Below are positions 39,273-47,793 of a stretch of 64,000 nt of DNA, piece by piece (the stretch's first letter is position 1; every line of letters begins with the position of its first letter). The DNA is from Iamia sp. SCSIO 61187 (GTDB taxonomy: Bacteria; Actinomycetota; Acidimicrobiia; Acidimicrobiales; Iamiaceae): NCBI RefSeq assembly GCF_019443745.1, contig NZ_CP050948.1:4282001-4346000 (forward strand). Direction: 5' to 3'. Made by a program: the position numbers and the translations under genes. The notes beneath the pieces are model-generated. The model searched no databases and was not told where the DNA came from. It saw only the letters and a program-made list of their open reading frames with translations.

Positions 39273-39994
39273 CACACCCGCCCGGCGAGGCGGCGGGCCT
39301 CGTGGACCAGGGCCTCGTAGGCGGCCCGTTCGGCCGGGTCGAGGGCGGCGCGGTGGCGGTCGAGGGTCGCGGTGTCGCCCCGGGCCGCCGGGCCGGTGAG
39401 GGCCGCGGCCGGGCCGAGGGCGGCCACGTTGTCGACCGTGGCCCGGGCCAGGTCGAGGTAGGCCTCGAGGGGGACGCCGATCGGCGCCGCCACCCGCTCG
39501 ACCTGGCCGAGCAGGGCCACCAGGTGGTTCGAGGCGATGCAGGCGGCGGCGTGGTACGCCGCCCGGTGCTCGTCGGGCACCTCGACGGCGCGCCCCCCGA
39601 GGGCACGCACGACCCGGCCGGCGATCGCGTCGCCCGCCACCGCGAACCACGCCCCCGCCCGGAGCCGCTCGGCGCCGAGGGCTGCGGTCGGGAGGGCCAC
39701 GAGGGGGTGGATCGACGCCGGGCGGGCGTGGGGACCCAGCACGTCGAGGCCTCGCGACCCCGACAGGTGGGCGACGACGGCGGACCCGGGCCCGACGGCG
39801 GCGGCCACCTCGGCGACGGCGTCGTCGGGCACGGCCAGCACCACCAGGTCGACGCCGTCGGCGGTGGTCGCGTCGCGCCCGGGCACGACCTCCACGTCCC
39901 ACCCGACGGCGGTCAGGGCGCCGGCGAGGGCGCCACCGGCCCGGCCCCGACCGACGATGCGGACGGCGGCGGGGGCAGGCGCAGGCGGGGGCAC
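39272..39994 (-). CDS. Rossmann/DUF2520 NAD(P)-binding protein
   Basis: A 240-residue protein with an N-terminal NAD(P)-binding fold (VRIVGRGRAGGALAGALTAVGW, a GxGxxG-like variant) and a C-terminal helical DUF2520 domain (HRAAYHAAACIASNHLVALL). The same family sits upstream of panC-panD in mycobacteria (Rv3603c-Rv3602c-Rv3601c). A ketopantoate-reductase-like role is an attractive inference, since no panE is visible, but is not demonstrated. Its stop overlaps the panC start. Confidence 0.85.
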   Translation of the reverse strand: MPPPAPAPAAVRIVGRGRAGGALAGALTAVGWDVEVVPGRDATTADGVDLVVLAVPDDAVAEVAAAVGPGSAVVAHLSGSRGLDVLGPHARPASIHPLVALPTAALGAERLRAGAWFAVAGDAIAGRVVRALGGRAVEVPDEHRAAYHAAACIASNHLVALLGQVERVAAPIGVPLEAYLDLARATVDNVAALGPAAALTGPAARGDTATLDRHRAALDPAERAAYEALVHEARRLAGRV

Positions 39995-40088
39995 GGGCCC
40001 AGCGTACGGAGCCGACGACCCCGCCTCGACCAGAGGGCGGCTCCGATCCGGCGCCGGGTCGCCACCGACGGGGCGCCGCCCGGCGGGG

Positions 40089-41099
40089 TCAGGGGTACTG
40101 GACGACGAGGTCGTCGAAGGCGCCCGGGACGTCGCCGTCGATGGCGGCCAGGCCCACGGCGCTGACCGGTCCCAACTCGTCGACGGTGGCGACCACGGCG
40201 CCGTTGGCCAGCAGCTCCACCTGCGGTCCCACCGAGCTCAGCCCGACCCGGAGGCCGGGCGAGATGGCCGGGAGCGGGGCGTCGACCATCACCTCGGGCT
40301 CGGCTCCACCCAGGCGGTGGAGGACCACCGTCGAGTCGTCCGGCATCACGACCCATGCGTAGGTCTCGCCGTCGGCGGTCAGGAAGGCGAGGCCCACCCC
40401 GACGCCCCCGGTCGGCAGGGTGACCTGGGCCCGGGTCTCGGAGCCGGGCACCGGGAACGTCGCCACCGCCATCGCCTCGGGGCCGGTCGAGACGGCCTGG
40501 CCGTCGACGACCTCGAAGTCGCCCGAGAAGGCGGTCCACGGGACGTCCTCGCTCGGCGGGGGCAGGACGGCGCTGTCCACGTCGAAGGTGAGGGCGACGT
40601 CGGGCTCGGTCAGGGCGGGGTCGTCGGCCGGCTCGGCGGGGGCGAGGGGCGCCGTCGTCTCGGCCGGCAGCGAGCCCTCCTCCACCGGGATCGTGGTCGG
40701 GATCGGACCGGTGTCGGCCGTCGGCTCGTCGTCGTCCCCCAGGACGAGGATGCCGGCGACGACGAGGACGAAGGCGACGACGGCCGCCACCAGCAGCGGC
40801 CCGGGCCGGAGGCGAGCGAGGAGGGATCGGCCGTCACCCGCCGGCTCGGCGGGGCGCGGCGCTGCGCCGTCGGCGTCGGCGTCGTCGGGGACCGGCGCCC
40901 CGGACGGCACCCGTTGGTGGGCCGGGCCGGCGGGCACGATCCGCAGGGAGTGCCCGATGGTGTCGAGGTCGGCGACGAGCGTCTCGGTGTCGACCTCGAT
41001 GCCGACGCGCGCCAGGGTCCGGCGGAGGTCCTCGAGCCCCATGTCGGGGCGACGCTCGAGCGCGACCCGGATCACCCGGCGACGGGCCTCGTCGCTCAT
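40089..41099 (-). CDS. Single-pass membrane protein with N-terminal helical domain
   Basis: A 336-residue protein. The first 55 residues look like a small winged-helix-type domain (RRVIRVALERRPDMGLEDLR, then GIEVDTETLVADLDTIGH). One membrane helix follows at about 100-120 (LLVAAVVAFVLVVAGILVL), then a Thr/Pro/Glu linker and an outside beta-rich domain of about 180 residues with a concanavalin/LamG-like rhythm (VGVGLAFLTADGETYAWVVM). It could be a membrane-anchored sensor, but this is not proven. It is coupled to folK by an ATGA overlap. Confidence 0.7.
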   Translation of the reverse strand: MSDEARRRVIRVALERRPDMGLEDLRRTLARVGIEVDTETLVADLDTIGHSLRIVPAGPAHQRVPSGAPVPDDADADGAAPRPAEPAGDGRSLLARLRPGPLLVAAVVAFVLVVAGILVLGDDDEPTADTGPIPTTIPVEEGSLPAETTAPLAPAEPADDPALTEPDVALTFDVDSAVLPPPSEDVPWTAFSGDFEVVDGQAVSTGPEAMAVATFPVPGSETRAQVTLPTGGVGVGLAFLTADGETYAWVVMPDDSTVVLHRLGGAEPEVMVDAPLPAISPGLRVGLSSVGPQVELLANGAVVATVDELGPVSAVGLAAIDGDVPGAFDDLVVQYP

Positions 41100-41575
41100 G
41101 GCGCCACCGGTCCGTCCGACGCCAGGGACCCCCACCGGACGACGCCCTCGGCCGGAGGGCCGTCGGCGGGCACCAGGTCGGGGGCCACGTCGGCGAGGGG
41201 CACGAGGACGAAGGCCCGCTCGAACATGCGGGGGTGGGGCACGACCAGGTCGGGCTCGTCGACCTCCTCGCCGTCGATCCACAGCACGTCGACGTCGAGC
41301 GTCCGGGGCCCCCACCGCTCGAGCCGGACCCGCTCGGCCGCCGCCTCCAGCTCGTGGGCCCGGGCCAGCAGGTCGCGGGCGGGGCGGTCGGTGCGCAGGG
41401 CCACGACGGCGTTCAGGTACGGCCCCTGGTCGGGTCCGCCCACCGGGGCGGTCTCGTACACCTCGGACACGGCGGTGACCTCGTCGCCGAGGGCGTCGAC
41501 CGCCCGGCTGAGGTGCGCGGCCCGGTCGCCGAGGTTGGAGCCGAGCGCCAGCAGGACGCGGCGGGCGCCGGTCAC
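41096..41575 (-). CDS. folK: 2-amino-4-hydroxy-6-hydroxymethyldihydropteridine pyrophosphokinase
   Basis: A 159-residue HPPK that transfers pyrophosphate from ATP to the pterin in folate synthesis. ALGSNLGDR, the PRTLDVDVLW magnesium site and PHPRMFERAFVL are all intact. GTG 41575 overlaps the folB stop by four bases, so folB and folK are coupled. Confidence 0.96.
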   Translation of the reverse strand: MTGARRVLLALGSNLGDRAAHLSRAVDALGDEVTAVSEVYETAPVGGPDQGPYLNAVVALRTDRPARDLLARAHELEAAAERVRLERWGPRTLDVDVLWIDGEEVDEPDLVVPHPRMFERAFVLVPLADVAPDLVPADGPPAEGVVRWGSLASDGPVAP

Positions 41576-41961
41576 CCTGCGGTGGTCCCCTGGCGGGTGC
41601 GCGTGATGCGCACCCCGGACGTGTCCACGATCTGGGCCACCGGGGGCCGCAGCTTGCGCACGGCGACGGTGACGCCGAGGACCCGGTCGTCGGACAGGAC
41701 CACCTCGGCGATGCGCGCCGCCAGCCGCTCCAGGAGCTGGAACCGCTCGGTCGTGACGACCCGCTCCACCAGCTCGCACACGGCGCCGTAGTCGACGGTG
41801 TCGTCGAGGTCGTCGGACTCTCCGGCGGCGGCCAGGTCGGCGTGGATGGCGAGGTCGACCTCGAGGGGCTGGGCCCGCTCCTGCTCCTCGGGCAGGGCTC
41901 CGCACACCCCGAGGGCGGTCAGGCCGCGCAGCTCGATCAGGTCGCCGTCAGGCACGGGCAC
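41572..41961 (-). CDS. folB: Dihydroneopterin aldolase
   Basis: A 129-residue aldolase converting dihydroneopterin to 6-hydroxymethyldihydropterin. The N-terminal strand IELRGLTALGVCGALPEEQ and DYGAVCELVERVV with RFQLLERLAARIAE match the family. The catalytic Lys region is VRKLRPPV. Start GTG 41961 overlaps the upstream phosphatase-like gene; GTG 41955 is nearly equivalent. Confidence 0.94.
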   Translation of the reverse strand: MPVPDGDLIELRGLTALGVCGALPEEQERAQPLEVDLAIHADLAAAGESDDLDDTVDYGAVCELVERVVTTERFQLLERLAARIAEVVLSDDRVLGVTVAVRKLRPPVAQIVDTSGVRITRTRQGTTAG

Positions 41962-42463
41962 CCGGGAGCTCGGGGGCGAGGGCGATCAGCTCGCGACCGA
42001 CGGGGCCGATCTGGCGGGCGAGCATGCGCTCGACGAGCATCGTGGCCTTGGGGGCCTCGGGCACCAGCCCGCTCCAGATCACGTAGGCGGCGACGATGCC
42101 GGCGATGCGGTCGCCCAGCTCGTCGCCGTGCATGAGGAGCTTCTCGCCGTCGGCGAGCAGCCGCTCGATCTCGGGGAACAGCTCCGACAGGATCGGGGCC
42201 GGCTCGTCGTGGCTCCGCAGCGGTCGGTGCAGCCAGGCCACCTCGAGCTCGGTGTAGCTGTGGAGGTTGTGGCTGGCCGGGATGAGCGAGATCACCTTGG
42301 TGAAGCCCTGCTCCCGGACCCAGATGATCTCCTCCTGGCGGCGGACGCGCCGGTGGTTGGCGCCGTAGCCACCAGGGCGCTCGCACACGGCGAAGCGATC
42401 CTTGATGACCCATGAGAAGTTCCTGGGCTTGATGCCCTGGGCCCACTTGCCCTTCATCCCCAT
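41948..42463 (-). CDS. Dual-specificity-phosphatase-like protein lacking catalytic Cys
   Basis: A 171-residue protein whose C-terminal half resembles a DSP/PTP fold: VISLIPASHNLHSY strand, LHRPLRSHDEP, then LLMHGDELGDRIAGIVAAYV. The last segment aligns with the HCx5R loop, with His112, Gly113 in place of Cys, and Arg119, so phosphatase chemistry is not expected. The N-terminus (KPRNFSWVIKDRFAVCERPG) is typical of phosphatase proteins that bind before the loop. Embedded between folP and folB. A phosphate-binding or regulatory pseudoenzyme is inferred. Confidence 0.7.
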   Translation of the reverse strand: MGMKGKWAQGIKPRNFSWVIKDRFAVCERPGGYGANHRRVRRQEEIIWVREQGFTKVISLIPASHNLHSYTELEVAWLHRPLRSHDEPAPILSELFPEIERLLADGEKLLMHGDELGDRIAGIVAAYVIWSGLVPEAPKATMLVERMLARQIGPVGRELIALAPELPGARA

Positions 42464-42537
42464 GCGGGGGTTCCTTCCTCGTCCGGCGCAGCGTCTCCGA
42501 TCATGCCCCAATCCGTCCTCGGGGGCGACTGCGCTGG

Positions 42538-43323
42538 TCAGAGGCCTGCAACGGCCCTCGCCGCGGCCAGCGTGGCGTCCACGTCGTGGGCGCGGACCAT
42601 CCTCGCCCCGGCCCGGTAGCCCCACACCGCGGTGGCCAGCGACCCCTCCAGCCGGTCGTCGGGAGGGGTCGGGTCCGCCACCCCGTCGGCGGTGGCGAGC
42701 AGCTGGCCCAGGAACCGCTTCCGGCTGGTCCCGAGCAGCACCGGGAAGCCGGTGGCCACCAGCTCGTCGAGCCGGGCGAGGAGGGCCAGGTTGTGCTCCA
42801 CCGTCTTGCCGAAGCCGATGCCCGGGTCGATCCAGACCTCCCCGACCCCGGCGGCGACGGCGGCGTCGGCCCGGGCGACCAGGAAGCTGCGGACCTCGTC
42901 CACCACGTCGTCGTAGCGGGGGTCGCGCTGCATCGTGCGCGGGTCGCCCTGCATGTGCATCGCCACCCAGCCGACGTGGTGGTGCGCGGCGACCTCGTGG
43001 AGGGTGGCCGACACGTCGTTGACCAGCGTCGCCCCCGCGGCGACGGCCCGATCGGCGACCTCGGCGTGGCGGGTGTCGATCGAGACCCGGACGAGCGGGC
43101 TGAGGGCGGCGACGACGGGAACGACCCGATCGACCTCCTCGGTCACCGGCACCGGCTCGGCGCCCGGGCGGGTGGACTCGCCCCCGACGTCGACCACGTC
43201 GACGCCGGCCGCCGCCATGGCCCGCCCGTGGGCGATCGCCGCCTCGTGGTCCAGGTACAGCCCGCCGTCGCTGAAGCTGTCCGGCGTCACGTTCACGACG
43301 CCCATCACGAGTGGTCTCGTCAC
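42538..43323 (-). CDS. folP: Dihydropteroate synthase
   Basis: A 261-residue TIM-barrel enzyme joining p-aminobenzoate and the pterin pyrophosphate. Signatures MGVVNVTPDSFSDGG, DVGGESTRPGAE, VSIDTRHAEVA, NDVSA, WIDPGIGFGKT and LLGTSRKRF are intact. Start GTG 43323. It heads the minus-strand folate operon and is divergent from the proteasome-like gene. Confidence 0.97.
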   Translation of the reverse strand: MTRPLVMGVVNVTPDSFSDGGLYLDHEAAIAHGRAMAAAGVDVVDVGGESTRPGAEPVPVTEEVDRVVPVVAALSPLVRVSIDTRHAEVADRAVAAGATLVNDVSATLHEVAAHHHVGWVAMHMQGDPRTMQRDPRYDDVVDEVRSFLVARADAAVAAGVGEVWIDPGIGFGKTVEHNLALLARLDELVATGFPVLLGTSRKRFLGQLLATADGVADPTPPDDRLEGSLATAVWGYRAGARMVRAHDVDATLAAARAVAGL

Positions 43324-43453
43324 GGCCGGACCCTACGCCCACCCCCGGACCGGAAGGGGTGCCCGGACCGGTCCGCCCGTCGAGGGTAGCCCGGGCCGGT
43401 CGGGGTAGTCCCGGGCGTCGGCCCGCTCCGGGCACCCCACCTCGAGGAGACCC

Positions 43454-44149
43454 ATGACCGTCGTGCTGTCCATCGTCTGCGCTGACGGGCTGGTGATGGC
43501 GTCCGACTCGCAGATCACCGACTCGGCCCGGGGGATGAGCTACCCCGGGCAGAAGCTGCACGAGCTGGGGGCGACCGCAGCGTGGGGCGGCAGCGGCGCC
43601 CGGTCGGTCCTGCTCGACCTCGAGCGCATCTTCGCGGCGTCGGCGGCCGCCATCCTCGAGGGCGAGGACGTCGGGCGCGAGCTGCAGGAGCGGGTGATCC
43701 CGGTGCTGAAGCACCACTACGAGAACTTCATCGTCGACGTCCCCGGCGAGGAGACCCAGGGGACCCCTTCGGCCTACGTCCTCGCCGCCGGCTACTCGCA
43801 CGGCGAGCCGTTCGTCGTCGAGATCAACCCGAACGGGATGGTGAGCCACTACGAGGACGTGGGGTTCCACGCCGTCGGCAGCGGTGCCGCCATGGCCCAG
43901 CAGGCCGGTGCGCTGCTCGCCCACTTCGACATGACCGAGCGATCGGCCGACTACGGGGTCGTCGCCGCCGTGCGGACCCTCGACGCCCTGGCCCGCACCT
44001 CGCCCAGCGTCGGGGACGAGATCGACGTCTGCCGCATCCGGCCCGAGGAGGCGCACCACCTCGATGCCGACGAGGTGGCCGACGTGCGGAAGCTCGTCGC
44101 CCGCTGGGGCGAGGCCGAGCAGCGCGCCCTCGACGAGCTGCTCGACTGA
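43454..44149 (+). CDS. Standalone proteasome-beta-like Ntn hydrolase
   Basis: A 231-residue protein with an N-terminus typical of proteasome-type Ntn hydrolases: after removal of Met, Thr1 begins TVVLSIVCADGLVMASDSQ, with Asp17 and Lys33 (in PGQKLHEL) at exactly the spacing of the proteasome beta active site. The rest has VGSGAAMAQQ and an alpha-helical pair. It would expose its Thr without a propeptide. There is no paired alpha subunit, ARC/Mpa ATPase or Pup gene nearby, so it is closer in style to Anbu/HslV-type single subunits. A GAGGAG Shine-Dalgarno precedes the ATG. Confidence 0.8.
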   Translation: MTVVLSIVCADGLVMASDSQITDSARGMSYPGQKLHELGATAAWGGSGARSVLLDLERIFAASAAAILEGEDVGRELQERVIPVLKHHYENFIVDVPGEETQGTPSAYVLAAGYSHGEPFVVEINPNGMVSHYEDVGFHAVGSGAAMAQQAGALLAHFDMTERSADYGVVAAVRTLDALARTSPSVGDEIDVCRIRPEEAHHLDADEVADVRKLVARWGEAEQRALDELLD

Positions 44150-44159
44150 CCGGCCACGG

Positions 44160-46439
44160 TCAGCCGGCCGGTTCGAACCGCACGACGATCGACTTGCTGG
44201 TGGGCGTCCCGCTCACCTCGGCGGTGCTGTCGAGGGGGACGAGGACGTTGGCCTCGGGGAAGTAGGCGGCGCAGGTGCCGCGGGCGGCGGGGAAGGCCAC
44301 CAGGCGGAACCCCGGCGCCCGGCGCTCGCCGTCGTCCCACTCGGACACCACGTCGACGTGGTCGCCGTCGGCGAACCCCAGGGCGGCCAGGTCGTCGGGG
44401 TGGGCGAACACGACCCGTCGCCCGGCCCGGATGCCCCGGTACCGGTCGTCGAGGCCGTAGATCGTCGTGTTGTACTGGTCGTGGCTGCGGACGGTCTGGA
44501 GCAGCAGCCGGCCCTCGGGGAGGGTGAGCACCTCCAGCGGGTTGACCGTGAACCGGGCCTTCCCGGTGGCGGTGGCGAAGGTCCGGCTGTCCCGGGGCCC
44601 GTTGGGGAGGGTGAAGCCCTCGACGACCCGGGCCTCGTAGTCCTCGAACCCGGGGATGACCCGGCTGATCTGGTCGCGGATGACGCCGTAGTCGGCCTGC
44701 ATGGCCTCCCAGTCGGCGGTGGTGCGGCCCGGCACCAGCCGCCGGGCCACCTGGGCGACGACCTCGACCTCGCTGGGGACGTCGGGCGCCGGCGGTGGGA
44801 GGTGGCCGCGGGAGGCGTGGACCATGCCCATCGAGTCCTCGACGCTGACGTGCTGGGGCCCGTCGGCCTGGAGGTCGACGTCGGTCCGGCCCCGGCACGG
44901 GAGGATGACCGACACCTCCCCCGGGCTGGTGTGGCTGCGGTTGAGCTTGGTCGAGACGTGGACGGTGAGCCGGGCCGAGGCCAGGGCGGCGGCGGTGACC
45001 TCGGTGTCGGGGCCGGCGGCGACGAAGTTGCCGCCCATGGCGAAGAAGGCCCGGGCCTCGCCGTCGCGGAGGGCCCGGATGGCTGCCACCGTGTCGTGGC
45101 CGTGGTGGCGGGGCGGGTCGAACCCCAGCTCGGCGCCGAGGCGGTCGAGGAAGGCGTCCGGCGGCTTCTCCCAGATCCCCATGGTCCGGTCGCCCTGGAC
45201 GTTGCTGTGGCCCCGGACGGGGCAGGGGCCGGCGCCCGGGCGGCCGACGTTCCCCCGCAGGAGCAGGAAGTTCACGATCTCGCGGATCGTGGCCACCGAG
45301 TTGCGGTGCTGGGTCAGGCCCATGGCCCAGCACACGATGATCCGGTCGGCGGCCAACACATCGTCGACCAACCCGTCGATGGCCTCCCCGGTCAGCCCCG
45401 TCGCGGCCCCGACGGCCTCCTGGTCGAGGTCGGCGAGGTGGGCGGCGTAGGCGTCGAAGCCGTCGGTGTGCTCGGCGATGAAGGCGTGGTCGAGGGCCCG
45501 ACCGGAGGCCCGGTCGGCCTCGAGCAGACGGGCTCCGACGGCCTGGAACAGGGCCAGGTCGCCGTTGACCCGGATCTGGAGGAAGCGGTCGGCCAGCTCG
45601 GTCCCCCGCCCGACCAGGCCCCGGGGCCGCTGCGGGTTCTTGAACCGGAGGAGACCGGCCTCGGGCAGCGGGTTGACGGCGACGATGCGGGCCCCGTTGG
45701 CCTTGGCCTCCTCGAGCGCGGTCAGCATCCGCGGGTGGTTCGTGCCCGGGTTCTGCCCGCAGATGATGATCAGGTCCGTGTGGGTGACGTCGTCGAGCAG
45801 CACCGTGCCCTTGCCCACGCCGAGCGTCTCGGTGAGCGCCGCCCCGCTCGACTCGTGGCACATGTTCGAGCAGTCGGGGAGGTTGTTGGTGCCGAAGGCC
45901 CGGACCATCAGCTGGTAGGCGAAGGCGGCCTCGTTGCTGGTGCGCCCCGAGGTGTAGAAGATCGCCTCGTCCGGGCGGGCGAGGGCGCCCAGCTCGGCGG
46001 CGATCAGGTCGTAGGCCTCGCCCCAGGCGATGGGCTCGTAGTGCGACGCCCCGGGCCGGCGGACCACGGGGTCGACCAGGCGCCCCTGCTGGCCCAGCCA
46101 GTGGTCGCTCCGCCCCGCCAGCTCGGCGATCGAGTGGCGGGCGAAGAGGTCGGCGGTGACCCGGCGGAGCGTGGCCTCCTCGGCCACGGCCTTGGCCCCG
46201 TTCTCGCAGAACTCGGTCTGGGAGCGTCGCTCGGGGTCGGGCCAGGCGCACCCCGGGCAGTCGAACCCGTCGACCTGGTTCACCTTGAGCAGGCTCGTCA
46301 GGCTGCGCCCGACGCCCATCTCCCGCACCGACTGGGCGACGGTGTGGGCGACGGCGCGCACCCCGGCGGCGACGTCGGTCGGCGCGCCGACCTCGATGCC
46401 CTCGTCGCCCTGGTCGTGCGCCGGTGCCGCCTTGTGCAT
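44160..46439 (-). CDS. FdhF/YdeP-family molybdopterin oxidoreductase
   Basis: A 759-residue bis-molybdopterin enzyme of the FdhF/YdeP group. The N-terminus has GFDCPGCAWPDP and EFCENGAKA, the putative iron-sulfur ligands of this group. Next come FYTSGRTSNEAAF, NMCHESSG, ICGQNPGTNHPR, and a C-terminal molybdopterin dinucleotide-binding domain (QTVRSHDQYNTTIYG). YdeP is tied to acid resistance in E. coli, but the electron acceptor and substrate are unknown. It interrupts the conserved folate gene string. ATG 46439 starts just before the conserved part. Confidence 0.9.
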   Translation of the reverse strand: MHKAAPAHDQGDEGIEVGAPTDVAAGVRAVAHTVAQSVREMGVGRSLTSLLKVNQVDGFDCPGCAWPDPERRSQTEFCENGAKAVAEEATLRRVTADLFARHSIAELAGRSDHWLGQQGRLVDPVVRRPGASHYEPIAWGEAYDLIAAELGALARPDEAIFYTSGRTSNEAAFAYQLMVRAFGTNNLPDCSNMCHESSGAALTETLGVGKGTVLLDDVTHTDLIIICGQNPGTNHPRMLTALEEAKANGARIVAVNPLPEAGLLRFKNPQRPRGLVGRGTELADRFLQIRVNGDLALFQAVGARLLEADRASGRALDHAFIAEHTDGFDAYAAHLADLDQEAVGAATGLTGEAIDGLVDDVLAADRIIVCWAMGLTQHRNSVATIREIVNFLLLRGNVGRPGAGPCPVRGHSNVQGDRTMGIWEKPPDAFLDRLGAELGFDPPRHHGHDTVAAIRALRDGEARAFFAMGGNFVAAGPDTEVTAAALASARLTVHVSTKLNRSHTSPGEVSVILPCRGRTDVDLQADGPQHVSVEDSMGMVHASRGHLPPPAPDVPSEVEVVAQVARRLVPGRTTADWEAMQADYGVIRDQISRVIPGFEDYEARVVEGFTLPNGPRDSRTFATATGKARFTVNPLEVLTLPEGRLLLQTVRSHDQYNTTIYGLDDRYRGIRAGRRVVFAHPDDLAALGFADGDHVDVVSEWDDGERRAPGFRLVAFPAARGTCAAYFPEANVLVPLDSTAEVSGTPTSKSIVVRFEPAG

Positions 46440-46460
46440 GCCACCAGTCAACTCGCCCAC

Positions 46461-46528
46461 GACGGGCCCGGCACCTCGTGGCCCTCGGTCCCTCGACGGG
46501 CCCGGCACGTCGTGGTCCTCAGTCCCTC
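46461..46528. repeat. 34-bp tandem duplication at the folE 3' end
   Basis: Copies at 46461-46494 and 46495-46528 both begin GACGGGCCCGGCAC and differ at a few positions. The second copy contains the folE stop. It may be a duplicated terminator arm or a replication slip. Confidence 0.75.
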
Positions 46529-47142
46529 CCGCGGCCGCCGGTGACGAAGCGCATGGCCTCCTGGCGGGTGGCGACGCTGGAGCGGAACAGGCCCCGGACC
46601 GCCGAGGTCACCGTCGAGGAGCCGGCCTTGCGGACGCCCCGCATCGACATGCAGAGGTGCTCGGCCTCGATGACCACCATCACGCCCTTGGGCTCGAGGT
46701 TCTGGTCCAGGGCGTCGGCCACCTGCGAGGTCAGGCGCTCCTGCACCTGCGGGCGACGGGCGTACCCGTCGACCAGGCGGGCGACCTTGGACAGGCCGAT
46801 CACCCGGCCGTCGTCGTTCGGGATGTACGCCACGTGGGCCATGCCCGTGAACGGCACCAGGTGGTGCTCGCACATCGAGTAGAGGGGGATGTCGCGGACC
46901 ATGACCATCTCGTCGTGGTCGGCCTCGAAGGTGACCTTGAGGTGGCGGCGGGGGTCCTCGTGGAGGCCCGAGGCGATCTCGGCCCACATGCGGGCGACGC
47001 GGTCGGGCGTCTCGAGCAGGCCGTCGCGGTGGACGTCCTCGCCGATGGCGGCGAGGAGCTCGCGCACGGCGGCGGCGACGCGCGCCTCGTCGACGCCCGG
47101 CCCAGGCTCGGTGGGGGGTTCGACCGGGACGGCCACGCTCAC
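46519..47142 (-). CDS. folE: GTP cyclohydrolase I
   Basis: A 207-residue zinc enzyme making dihydroneopterin triphosphate, the first folate step. Zinc ligands are in [10 protein letters not shown] and [11 protein letters not shown]; the GTP site [23 protein letters not shown] is complete. GTG 47142 overlaps the hpt stop. Usually ftsH lies between hpt and folE in actinobacteria; it is missing here. Confidence 0.97.
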   Translation of the reverse strand: MSVAVPVEPPTEPGPGVDEARVAAAVRELLAAIGEDVHRDGLLETPDRVARMWAEIASGLHEDPRRHLKVTFEADHDEMVMVRDIPLYSMCEHHLVPFTGMAHVAYIPNDDGRVIGLSKVARLVDGYARRPQVQERLTSQVADALDQNLEPKGVMVVIEAEHLCMSMRGVRKAGSSTVTSAVRGLFRSSVATRQEAMRFVTGGRGRD

Positions 47143-47687
47143 GCCCCCTTGTAGGTGCGGACGTCGGGCAGGTTGCGGTACCTCTCGGCCACGTCGAGGC
47201 CGTAGCCGATGACGAAGTCGGGCGGGATGCTGAAGCCCACGTACTTGAGCCCCAGGTCGCCCTTCTGCTGGCCCTCCCGCACGAGCATGGCGCACACCTC
47301 GAGGCTGGCCGGGCCCCGAGCGAGGAGGTTCCGGCGCAGGTACTGGAGGGTGAGGCCGCTGTCGATGATGTCCTCGACGACGATCACGTCGCGGCCCGAG
47401 AGGTCGAGGTCCAGGTCCTTGACGATCCGCACGACGCCGCTGGTCTTGGTGGCGGCGCCGTAGGACGAGACGGCCATGAAGTCGCACTCGACGGGCAGGT
47501 CGATGGCCCGGGCCAGGTCGGCCATGAAGACGAAGGCGCCCTTCAGCACGCCCACCAGGAGCGGCGCCCGGCCGGCGTAGTCGTCGGCGATCTGGGCCCC
47601 GAGCTCGGCCACCCGCGCCGCGATGGCCGCCTGGCTGACGACCACCTCGCCCAGCGCAGGATCGTCGGTGGGCGCAGCGGGCTCCAT
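47139..47687 (-). CDS. hpt: Hypoxanthine phosphoribosyltransferase
   Basis: A 182-residue type I PRTase for purine salvage. The PRPP signature [14 protein letters not shown], the flexible-loop [11 protein letters not shown] and the base-binding [19 protein letters not shown] are intact. It follows tilS at 106 bases and is coupled to folE by a GTGA overlap. Confidence 0.96.
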   Translation of the reverse strand: MEPAAPTDDPALGEVVVSQAAIAARVAELGAQIADDYAGRAPLLVGVLKGAFVFMADLARAIDLPVECDFMAVSSYGAATKTSGVVRIVKDLDLDLSGRDVIVVEDIIDSGLTLQYLRRNLLARGPASLEVCAMLVREGQQKGDLGLKYVGFSIPPDFVIGYGLDVAERYRNLPDVRTYKGA

Positions 47688-47793
47688 GGCGGGGCAACCT
47701 ACCGGCTCCCCCCGGCGGTGCGACCACCGCCGTCACCACCCGACCTGGGACGGAACGCCGCAGCATGGTGCGGTTGCCGTCCAGGGTCCGGGC

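Noticed and set aside
43454-44149. Complete Pup-proteasome locus
   Set aside because: No alpha subunit, Pup, ligase or Mpa/ARC ATPase is encoded nearby; only a single beta-like protein is present.
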